Below are positions 1-6,962 of a stretch of 64,000 nt of DNA, in pieces; within the stretch, counting starts at the first letter, position 1; every line of letters begins with the position of its first letter. The stretch comes from Streptococcus sp. zg-86 (lineage in GTDB: Bacteria; Bacillota; Bacilli; Lactobacillales; Streptococcaceae). The position numbers were made by a program, and so were the translations under genes. The stretch covers positions 434,001-498,000 of the forward strand of contig NZ_CP072115.1 in the NCBI RefSeq assembly GCF_017639855.1, written 5' to 3'. The notes under the pieces are model-generated. The model was not told the DNA's origin and ran no database searches. It saw nothing but the letters and a program-made list of their open reading frames with translations.

Positions 1-254
1 CAGACATCTTGGTCGTAGCCATTGGCAGTGGCCATTTTGTGACCAAGGACTTTGTTAAGCAAGGAGCTGTCGTTATTGATGTCGGTATGAACCGTGATGA
101 GAATGGTAAGTTGATTGGTGATGTAGCCTACGATGAAGTTAAGGAGCTAGCAAGCTATATTACTCCTGTACCTGGTGGAGTAGGTCCTATGACCATTACC
201 ATGCTCCTAGAGCAAACCTATCAAGCTTGCAAAAGATTTCTTGACCTTGGTTAA
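1..254 (+). CDS. folD: FolD bifunctional methylenetetrahydrofolate dehydrogenase/cyclohydrolase, C-terminal end
   Basis: Only the last 80 or so residues lie in the window; the gene enters from the left, open from base 3, and stops with TAA at 252-254. The segment carries the FolD C-terminal signature PVPGGVGPMT and the preceding strand VVIDVGMNR, typical of the NADP-binding half. FolD interconverts methylene-, methenyl- and formyl-tetrahydrofolate in the cytosol, feeding one-carbon units to purine, thymidylate and formyl-Met synthesis. A terminator follows at 347-382. The family call is secure; the N-terminal catalytic half cannot be judged here. Confidence 0.95.
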   Translation, partial: DILVVAIGSGHFVTKDFVKQGAVVIDVGMNRDENGKLIGDVAYDEVKELASYITPVPGGVGPMTITMLLEQTYQACKRFLDLG

Positions 255-346
255 TTAGAAATCGGTAAATCAGCCCTAAGACCGATGTCCGAAAAATCAG
301 TCTAGGGTATACTGATATCAATCCTAAATATTTTTCATAATCTCCG

Positions 347-382
347 AAAAACAACCAGTCAAGACGGCTGGTTGTTTTTTTG
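347..382 (+). terminator. Rho-independent terminator after folD
   Basis: The arms AAACAACCAG and CTGGTTGTTT surround a 9-base loop and run into a T tract. It ends folD transcription and separates it from the converging tracrRNA gene. Confidence 0.8.
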
Positions 383-465
383 TATGGGTATTCCATTAGT
401 ATTGTAATTTGTTTTATATAAAGCTATCATAATTTTTTTAGATATAGTATAATGAAAGCGGAAAC

Positions 466-557
466 AAAAAAAGCACCGAATCGGTGCGACCCCTCTCGAG
501 GTTGAATACGGACTAAGCCTTATTTTAACACGCTGTGCTGTCTCAGCTAATTCCAAT
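466..557 (-). ncRNA. tracrRNA, short form
   Basis: Read on the minus strand, about 522-560 is an anti-repeat to the array repeat: it contains GGAATTAGCTGAGACAGCAC and then AGCGTGTTAAAAT, with the same bulged lower stem as S. pyogenes tracrRNA. It is followed by the nexus AAGGCTTAGTCCGT, a second short hairpin, and a terminator hairpin GCACCGATTCGGTGC (473-487) with a T tract at 466-472. It pairs with crRNA for RNase III processing and for Cas9 loading. The promoter at 564-592 places the 5' end near 557. The call rests on anti-repeat complementarity, nexus and terminator seen together. Confidence 0.95.
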
Positions 558-563
558 GACTAT

Positions 564-592
564 AGTATACAGCATTTTTTCAACTTTTGCAA
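564..592 (-). promoter_or_regulatory. Promoter of short tracrRNA
   Basis: On the minus strand a TTGCAA -35 (587-592), a 17-base spacer and a TATACT -10 (564-569) predict a start near 557, just ahead of the anti-repeat. It lies in the linker between the isolated repeat and the anti-repeat. Confidence 0.75.
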
Positions 593-606
593 GTGTTTTA
601 TCAGCC

Positions 607-642
607 GTTTTAGAATCAGTTGAAACAGCACAGCTCTAAAAC
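607..642 (-). repeat. Isolated CRISPR repeat, inverted relative to the array
   Basis: The minus strand here equals the array repeat at 35 of 36 positions; the only change is at 612, giving ATTCTAAAAC instead of ATTCCAAAAC. It lies between tracrRNA and cas9 and faces away from cas9. It has no second repeat beside it, so it is not part of an ordinary array. It supplies the crRNA-like half of the predicted long tracrRNA. Confidence 0.95.
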
Positions 643-672
643 TATAACATAGCTTTTCTGATATTTTATCAA

Positions 673-678
673 ATTATA
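673..678 (-). promoter_or_regulatory. Promoter (-10) for the long tracrRNA
   Basis: A perfect TATAAT sits on the minus strand in AT-rich DNA; the -35 at the usual distance is poor. Transcription would start near 666, leaving about 24 bases before the repeat, close to a normal guide length. Confidence 0.55.
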
Positions 679-708
679 ACTATTTTTTCATTATTTATGT
701 GTATTTTG

Positions 709-743
709 TGTTATAATCACTTATATAAGGCTATGTTATAAGG
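709..743 (+). promoter_or_regulatory. cas operon promoter with overlapping Cas9 self-target site
   Basis: An extended -10, TG-T-TATAAT (709-717), predicts a start near 724, leaving a leader of about 170 bases before cas9. The 11 bases at 730-740 match the 3' end of the predicted long-tracr guide and are followed by the PAM AGG (741-743). Outward from the PAM the match breaks at position 12, so pairing would be seed only: enough to bind, probably too short for cleavage. Binding here should block transcription initiation. Confidence 0.75.
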
Positions 744-893
744 CTTTAAAAATATAAATTTAAAAGGTTGATTGGTTGGAGTTTGGAGAGTTATTAAAGT
801 GTCTCAAGGGGTTTATAAAGCTACTAAGGAGATTGTTAACCTAATAATGGTTGTCATTGTTTAATCTATTCTCATATATAAAGGAGGGAAAGT

Positions 894-3800
894 ATGAGTA
901 AGAAAAACTATTCAATTGGCCTTGATATTGGCACTAATAGTGTCGGATGGGCAGTGATTACAGATGATTATAAAGTCCCTGTTCGAAAGGTTAGAGTGCA
1001 GGGAAATACAGACAAGCAGTCTGTGACAAAGAATATGCTGGGCGTCTTACTGTTTGATAATGGTGAAACGGCTGAAGCTACACGTCTAAAACGAACTGCG
1101 AGACGCCGTTATACACGTCGGAAAAATCGTCTTCGTTACCTGCAGGAGATTTTCTTTGAAGAAATGAATCAAGTAGATGGGGCTTTTTTCCATCGTCTGG
1201 AAGAGTCTTTCTTGGATGCTGATGATAAAAAAGAAGAGTGTCACCCTATTTTTGGTAATATAAGAGATGAGGTAGAGTATCACAAAAATTTTCCAACGAT
1301 TTATCATTTGAGAAAGCATTTGGCGGATTCAACAGAGAAAGCTGATTTACGCCTGATTTATCTTGCTTTGGCGCATATGATGAAGTTTCGTGGCCATTTC
1401 TTGATTGAGGGTGAGCTAGGAGTTGAAAATGTCGATATTCAACGTTTATTCAATACGTTTATAGAAGAGTATGACAGACTAGTTGAGGAGAGTCATCTAG
1501 GAGAGATAAAAGTTGATGTACAGGAGATTTTTACTGAAAAAGTAAGCAAATCACGCCGATTGGAAAATTTAATCAAACAGTATCCAATGGAGAAGAAAAA
1601 TACTCTTTTTGGAAATCTGGTGGCACTAGCTCTCGGATTACAGCCTAACTTTAAATCGAATTTTCAACTAGCTGAAGATGCCAAGTTGCAATTTTCAAAA
1701 GATACGTACGAAGAGGACTTAGAGAAGCTGTTAGGGAACATCGGGGATGAGTATGCTGATCTGTTTACTAGCGTCAAGAAACTCTACGATGCTATCTTAT
1801 TATCAGGAATTTTGACGGTAAATGATACTTCCACTAAAGCTCCTCTATCTGCTTCTATGGTTAATCGCTATGAGGAACACCAGAAAGATTTAGCTCAGTT
1901 GAAGGCATTTATCAAGAATAATGCACCAGATAGGTATTCAGATATTTTTAAAAACCGTAGTCAAAATGGTTACGCTGGCTACATTAACAAAGGGGTCAGA
2001 CAAGAAGATTTCTATCGTTATCTAAAAGGAATTTTATCAACAATTGAAGAAAGTGAATGCTTTATGGACAAAATTGACCGTGAGGATTTTTTGAGGAAGC
2101 AACGTACTTTTGACAATGGATCGATTCCTCATCAAATCCATCTTCAGGAAATGCGCGCAATTTTACGTCGCCAAAGCAAGCATTATCCATTTTTGAAGGA
2201 AAATCAAGCGAAAATTGAGAAAATCTTAACCTTCAGAATTCCGTATTATGTTGGACCTTTGGCACGCAAGGGTAGCTGTTTTGCTTGGGCTTCCTATCAG
2301 TCAGATGAGCATATCACTCCATGGAACTTTGACGATGTGATTGACAAGGGACAGTCAGCAGAGCAATTTATCACTCGGATGACGTCAAACGATCTTTATT
2401 TACCAGAAGAAAAAGTGCTTCCAAAGCATAGTCTCCTCTATGAATCGTTTAGCGTATATAATGAGTTGACAAGAGTAAAATACATCAACGAGCAAGGGAA
2501 AGCAGAATTTTTTGATACGAATATGAAACAAGAAATTTTTGATCGTGTATTCAAAAAGTATCGGAAAGTGACGAAAGAAAAACTGCTAAATTATTTACAT
2601 TTAGAATTTGATGAATTTAGGATTATTGATTTAACGGGTCTGGATAAGGACAATAATGCTTTTAATGCTTCCCTAGGCACCTATCATGATTTGAAGAAGA
2701 TTCTAGACCAATCCTTTTTAGATGATGAAGCTAATCAAGATGTGTTAGAAGACATCATTCATACCTTGACTTTATTTGAAGATAGGGAGATAATTCGCAA
2801 GCGTCTTGAGAAGTATCGCGATAAGCTTACGAAAGAGCAATTGAAAAAGCTAGAGCGTAGACATTACACAGGATGGGGAAAGTTGTCTTATAAACTCATC
2901 AATGGCATTCGCCATAAAGCAACTGGAAAGACGATTTTGGATTATCTTATTGATGATGGTCGTGCAAATCGGAATTTCATGCAATTGATACATGACGATC
3001 ATTTGGATTTCAAAGAAATCATTGACAAGGCACAGGTAATTGGTGAGGAGGATGGTTTAGCTCATACCGTACGTGGACTAGCAGGTAGTCCAGCCATAAA
3101 AAAAGGCATCCTCCAAAGTATAAAAATTGTAGATGAGTTAGTTCGAGTGATGGGAGGGCATGCGCCAGAAAATATCATCATTGAAATGGCGCGTGAGAAT
3201 CAGACGACGAACAGGGGAAGACGAGATTCACAACCACGCTTGAAAAAACTACAAGATGGGATGAATAAACTGGATGGTAAAGAAAAAATTAATATCAAGG
3301 ATGTAGATAATCAAAGTCTTCAAAATGATCGTCTGTTTCTTTATTACATTCAAAATGGTCGTGATATGTATACGGGTAATCCGTTGGATCGTGATAAGTT
3401 GGGTGAATATGATATTGATCACATTATTCCACAAAGTTTTATCAAGGATGATTCGCTGGATAACCGAGTTTTGACAAGTTCTGCAGCAAATCGTGGGAAG
3501 TCAGATAATGTTCCAAGCATAGAAGTGGTTCGTGCAAGGAAATCTTATTGGTCACAACTGCAGAAGGCTGGTTTAATTTCGAAACGTAAGTTTGATAATT
3601 TAACAAAAGCAGAGCGTGGTAGTTTGACAGAAGCAGATAAGGCTGGCTTTATCAGACGTCAATTAGTGGAAACTCGACAAATTACCAAACACGTTGCTCA
3701 AATCTTAGATAGTCGCTGGAATAAGGAAAAAGATGAAGCTGGTAAGGTAATCCGAAAGACGAAGATTATCACCTTGAAATCAAATCTAGTATCGCAGTTC

Positions 3801-5012
3801 CGTAAGGATTTTCAATTGTATAAGGTTCGGGAAATCAATGATTATCATCATGCTCATGATGCCTATTTAAATGCAGTTGTTGGTACAGCTCTCTTGAAAA
3901 AATATCCAAAGTTAGCGCCAGAATTTGTCTATGGAGACTATAAAAAGCAGGATATTCGTAAATTTTTCACCAAGTCCAATGATGTATCTGAAATTGGAAA
4001 GGCAACAGCCAAGAAGTTATTTTACTCAAACTTGATGAATTTCTTCAAAATAAAGATTAAGTTAGCAGATGGGCAAGTTATTGAACGTCTAGTTGTCGAG
4101 AGTGATCCAGAAACAGGTGAGGTTATTTGGGATAAGCAAAAAGATTTTGCAACTGTTCGAAAAGTCCTTTCTTATCCACAAGTCAATGTGGTGAAAAAGG
4201 TAGAAGTCCAAACAGGAGGTTTTTCTAAAGAAACCATTCAACCAAAAGGAGACTCTGCTAAACTGATTGCTAGAAAAACTAAACAGACCTTCCTTGATCC
4301 AAAGAAATATGGTGGTTTTAAAGAGCCGACAGTTGCATACTCTGTTCTAGTTGTTGCAGATGTAGAAAAGGGCAGGACAAAGAAATTAAAGACTGTGAAA
4401 GAATTGGTTGGAATTACCATCATGGAGCGGTCAGCGTTTGAAAAAAATCCAGTCGCTTTTCTTGAAAAGAGAGGGTATCATAATATCCAAGCAGATACTA
4501 TTGTCAAATTGCCTAAATATAGTTTGTTTGAATTAGAAAATGGACGACGACGCCTATTAGCTAGTGCAACAGAATTGCAAAAAGGCAATCAAATGGTATT
4601 GCCGGCAGAACTGGTAGCCTTACTCTATCACGCCCAAAGGATTGAAAAGCACGATGATAAAGAAAATCATCTCAAGTATGTGACAGAGAACATGGAACGG
4701 TTTAAAGACTTACTTGATTACATAGGTAGGTTTGCAGAGAAATATGTCTTAGCAGAAGATAAATGGCAACAAATTGAGAAACTATATCATCAGGCGGATG
4801 CAGACGATATTGTGAAATTCACTTCTTCTTTTGTCAATCTGTTGACCTTTACAGCTTTTGGAGCACCAGCTGCCTTTAAATTCTTTAATCAGACAGTTGA
4901 CCGGAAACGCTACACTTCTACCAAAGAGTGTTTGGATGCGACTCTTATTCAGCAGTCAGTTACTGGTCTTTATGAAACTCGGATTGATTTGAGTAAATTA
5001 GGAGGAGAGTAA
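894..5012 (+). CDS. cas9: Cas9, type II-A RNA-guided DNA endonuclease
   Basis: A 1372-residue protein, close in length and sequence to S. pyogenes Cas9. RuvC catalytic residues are visible as D11 (GLDIGTNS), E764 (IIIEMARE), and H986/D989 (HHAHDAY); the HNH histidine is H843 (YDIDHIIPQS). The arginine-rich bridge helix is near residues 60-80. The PAM-reading segment VDRKRYTST has R1337 and R1339, equivalent to R1333/R1335 of the S. pyogenes enzyme, so NGG recognition is expected. A strong AAAGGAGGGA site precedes the ATG. cas1 starts on its stop codon (TAATG). All catalytic residues are intact, so it should cut. Expression is probably restrained by the upstream long tracrRNA. Confidence 0.98.
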   Translation: MSKKNYSIGLDIGTNSVGWAVITDDYKVPVRKVRVQGNTDKQSVTKNMLGVLLFDNGETAEATRLKRTARRRYTRRKNRLRYLQEIFFEEMNQVDGAFFHRLEESFLDADDKKEECHPIFGNIRDEVEYHKNFPTIYHLRKHLADSTEKADLRLIYLALAHMMKFRGHFLIEGELGVENVDIQRLFNTFIEEYDRLVEESHLGEIKVDVQEIFTEKVSKSRRLENLIKQYPMEKKNTLFGNLVALALGLQPNFKSNFQLAEDAKLQFSKDTYEEDLEKLLGNIGDEYADLFTSVKKLYDAILLSGILTVNDTSTKAPLSASMVNRYEEHQKDLAQLKAFIKNNAPDRYSDIFKNRSQNGYAGYINKGVRQEDFYRYLKGILSTIEESECFMDKIDREDFLRKQRTFDNGSIPHQIHLQEMRAILRRQSKHYPFLKENQAKIEKILTFRIPYYVGPLARKGSCFAWASYQSDEHITPWNFDDVIDKGQSAEQFITRMTSNDLYLPEEKVLPKHSLLYESFSVYNELTRVKYINEQGKAEFFDTNMKQEIFDRVFKKYRKVTKEKLLNYLHLEFDEFRIIDLTGLDKDNNAFNASLGTYHDLKKILDQSFLDDEANQDVLEDIIHTLTLFEDREIIRKRLEKYRDKLTKEQLKKLERRHYTGWGKLSYKLINGIRHKATGKTILDYLIDDGRANRNFMQLIHDDHLDFKEIIDKAQVIGEEDGLAHTVRGLAGSPAIKKGILQSIKIVDELVRVMGGHAPENIIIEMARENQTTNRGRRDSQPRLKKLQDGMNKLDGKEKINIKDVDNQSLQNDRLFLYYIQNGRDMYTGNPLDRDKLGEYDIDHIIPQSFIKDDSLDNRVLTSSAANRGKSDNVPSIEVVRARKSYWSQLQKAGLISKRKFDNLTKAERGSLTEADKAGFIRRQLVETRQITKHVAQILDSRWNKEKDEAGKVIRKTKIITLKSNLVSQFRKDFQLYKVREINDYHHAHDAYLNAVVGTALLKKYPKLAPEFVYGDYKKQDIRKFFTKSNDVSEIGKATAKKLFYSNLMNFFKIKIKLADGQVIERLVVESDPETGEVIWDKQKDFATVRKVLSYPQVNVVKKVEVQTGGFSKETIQPKGDSAKLIARKTKQTFLDPKKYGGFKEPTVAYSVLVVADVEKGRTKKLKTVKELVGITIMERSAFEKNPVAFLEKRGYHNIQADTIVKLPKYSLFELENGRRRLLASATELQKGNQMVLPAELVALLYHAQRIEKHDDKENHLKYVTENMERFKDLLDYIGRFAEKYVLAEDKWQQIEKLYHQADADDIVKFTSSFVNLLTFTAFGAPAAFKFFNQTVDRKRYTSTKECLDATLIQQSVTGLYETRIDLSKLGGE

Positions 5013-5878
5013 TGGGCTGGCGAACGGTAGTAGTCAATACTCACTCGAAGTTATCTTATAAGAATAATCACTTGATTTTTAAAGATGCATCTCGGACAGA
5101 GTTGATTCACCTGTCTGAGATTGACATCTTGTTGTTAGAAACAACAGATATTTTGTTATCAACGATGCTGATAAAGCGTTTGGTAGATGAGAATATTTTA
5201 GTGATTTTTTGCGATGATAAACGTTTACCAACAGCTATGCTCATGCCTTACTATGGTCGGCATGATTCGAGCTTGCAATTATCAAAGCAGATTGCTTGGG
5301 ACGAAGAAGTAAAGGCGTATGTGTGGACAGAGATTATTTCCCAGAAAATTCTGAATCAAGGATATTTTTTAGGAGTATGTGGTTTCTATGAAAAATCTGA
5401 GTCACTCATGAAGCTCCATCGCGAGTTAGAGTTATTTGATCCGACAAATCGTGAGGGACATGCGGCGAGAGTTTATTTTAATCGCTTATTTGGAAATGAT
5501 TTTTCGAGGGAGATAGACAATGATCTCAATGCAGCACTCGATTATGGATATACGCTATTGCTGAGTTTGTTTGCACGTGAAGTAGTTGTGACGGGGTGTA
5601 TGACACAATTCGGCTTGAAACATGCCAACCAATTTAATCAGTTCAATTTCGCAAGTGATATTATGGAACCTTTTCGACCGATTGTGGATCGGATTGTATA
5701 TGAAAATCGGACTTCTTCGTTTGTCCATATTAAACGTGAGTTGTTCTCTATGTTTTCCGAGACCTATGCTTATATGGGAAAAGATATGTATCTCACGAAT
5801 ATCGTAAGTGATTATACGAAAAAAGTTGTCAAAGCATTGAATAAGGAAGGTAAAGGAGTTCCTGAATTTAGGATATGA
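5012..5878 (+). CDS. cas1: Cas1 spacer-integration endonuclease
   Basis: A 288-residue type II-A Cas1. With Cas2 it forms the integrase that inserts new spacers at the leader end; Csn2 and Cas9 assist and Cas9 selects for the PAM. Predicted metal ligands are E148 (TNREGH), H204 (FGLKHAN) and E219 (DIMEP), matching E149/H205/E220 of S. pyogenes Cas1. Its ATG shares one base with the cas9 stop, and GGAGGAG at the end of cas9 is the ribosome site, so translation is coupled. It overlaps cas2 by ATGA. Confidence 0.97.
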   Translation: MGWRTVVVNTHSKLSYKNNHLIFKDASRTELIHLSEIDILLLETTDILLSTMLIKRLVDENILVIFCDDKRLPTAMLMPYYGRHDSSLQLSKQIAWDEEVKAYVWTEIISQKILNQGYFLGVCGFYEKSESLMKLHRELELFDPTNREGHAARVYFNRLFGNDFSREIDNDLNAALDYGYTLLLSLFAREVVVTGCMTQFGLKHANQFNQFNFASDIMEPFRPIVDRIVYENRTSSFVHIKRELFSMFSETYAYMGKDMYLTNIVSDYTKKVVKALNKEGKGVPEFRI

Positions 5879-6219
5879 GTTATCGATATATGCGGATGAT
5901 ATTAATGTTTGATATGCCAACCGATACTGCTGATGAGCGAAAGGCTTATCGTAAATTCCGAAAATTTTTGCTGGGTGAGGGATTTATCATGCATCAATTT
6001 TCAATTTATAGCAAGCTCCTGTTAAATAGAACGGCAAATCAAGCCATGATTGGTCGTTTGAGAGAAAATAATCCTCAAAAGGGTCATATTAGCTTATTGA
6101 CAGTAACAGAGAAGCAGTTTGCTAGGATGATTTACTTGCATGGAGAGAAGAATACCAGTATTGCAAATACGGAAAATCGGATTGTCTTTCTAGGGGAGGA
6201 TTATCATGTTGAAGATTAA
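5875..6219 (+). CDS. cas2: Cas2 adaptation protein
   Basis: A 114-residue type II-A Cas2 with a ferredoxin-like fold. It opens with MSYRYMRMILMFDMP, where D13 is the conserved aspartate of the family. It bridges two Cas1 dimers in the integration complex; in this subtype its role is structural. It overlaps cas1 by 4 bases and csn2 by 14, so the four cas genes are one translationally coupled operon. Confidence 0.96.
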   Translation: MSYRYMRMILMFDMPTDTADERKAYRKFRKFLLGEGFIMHQFSIYSKLLLNRTANQAMIGRLRENNPQKGHISLLTVTEKQFARMIYLHGEKNTSIANTENRIVFLGEDYHVED

Positions 6220-6871
6220 CATGCCTATTTTAGATACTGCGCTTTCGATTGGTCAACCTACGATTTTAGTCGTTGAAGACACGAGTCTTTATGCGGCAAT
6301 CATCAGAAATTTTTATCAGTATCCTGAAAATAACGATTTGAAGATTTTTGATGAGAAAAACAAGGCATTATCGGGGAATGAGCTAATGCTGGTGACGGAT
6401 ATTTTAGGCTATGATATCAATTCTCCAACTTTATTGAAATTGGTTCATGCTGGAATTGAACATCAGTTGAATGAAAAACCTGAAGTGAAATCTATGATTG
6501 AGAAATTAGCATCAACTATTACAGATTTGATTGCCTTTGAATGTTTGGAGAATGAATTGGATCTAGAATATGATGAGATTACTATTTTAGAGTTGATCAA
6601 GGCATTAGGAGTACAGATTGAGACGAGGAGCGATACAATTTTTGAAAAATGTTTTGAAATTTTACAAATCTACAACTACCTACAGAAAAAACGGATACTT
6701 GTCTTTTTCAATATTGGAGCTTATTTAACAAGAACAGAGCTAGTGAAGCTATTAGAATATATTAGCTTATCGAATCAGACAGTCTTGTTTTTAGAGCCTA
6801 AGAAATTATACGATTTCCCACAATATATCCTTGACCAAGATTATTTCTTAACTGTTGAACATATGGTATAA
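6206..6871 (+). CDS. csn2: Csn2, type II-A adaptation protein
   Basis: A 221-residue protein in the fixed fourth position of the type II-A operon. The family forms calcium-dependent tetrameric rings that thread onto double-stranded DNA ends and is needed to acquire spacers. Length fits the short Csn2 class. The start overlaps cas2 by 14 bases and follows a GGGGAGG ribosome site. The final codons ATG GTA TAA overlap the -10 of the array promoter. The call leans on position, length and general sequence character. Confidence 0.93.
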   Translation: MLKINMPILDTALSIGQPTILVVEDTSLYAAIIRNFYQYPENNDLKIFDEKNKALSGNELMLVTDILGYDINSPTLLKLVHAGIEHQLNEKPEVKSMIEKLASTITDLIAFECLENELDLEYDEITILELIKALGVQIETRSDTIFEKCFEILQIYNYLQKKRILVFFNIGAYLTRTELVKLLEYISLSNQTVLFLEPKKLYDFPQYILDQDYFLTVEHMV

Positions 6872-6962
6872 TAAGATAGAATAGTTGGAATCGGTTGGAA
6901 CGAGAGTCTAGCTGAGACGAATGGCGCGATTACGAAATCTAGTAAAAAATTTTTTCTACGAG
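6864..6962 (+). promoter_or_regulatory. CRISPR leader and array promoter
   Basis: An extended -10 TG-G-TATAAT (6864-6872) overlaps the csn2 stop codon and should drive precursor crRNA from about 6879. The leader ends in CTACGAG (6956-6962) directly before the first repeat, matching the CTRCGAG leader-end motif of one type II-A group used to target spacer integration. New spacers should enter at 6963. Confidence 0.8.

Larger units (their letters stand above)
466..666 (-). ncRNA. Predicted long tracrRNA acting as a natural single-guide RNA
   Basis: A perfect TATAAT on the minus strand (673-678) would start an RNA near 666. It would read about 24 guide-like bases (666-643), then a CRISPR repeat (642-607), a 49-base linker, the anti-repeat and the tracr tail. 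Repeat and anti-repeat in one molecule can fold like an engineered sgRNA. The 3' 11 bases of the guide, GCTATGTTATA, recur on the plus strand at 730-740 followed by AGG (741-743), just inside the cas9 transcription start. In S. pyogenes a long tracrRNA is reported to repress the cas promoter through Cas9 in this way. Sequence layout is seen; expression and repression are inferred. Confidence 0.75.

Noticed and set aside
607..642. Reading the plus strand here as the tracrRNA anti-repeat
   Set aside because: It is complementary to the repeat, but no nexus or terminator follows on the plus strand. The true anti-repeat with nexus and terminator is on the minus strand at 466-560.
5555..5920. 121-codon frame antisense to cas1/cas2
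   Set aside because: It is fully inside strongly supported cas genes and has no start context.
6872..6962. Direct repeat GTTGGAATCGGTTGGAAC in the leader as an integration-factor site
   Set aside because: The repeat is short and not matched to any known binding site; only the CTACGAG end is supported.
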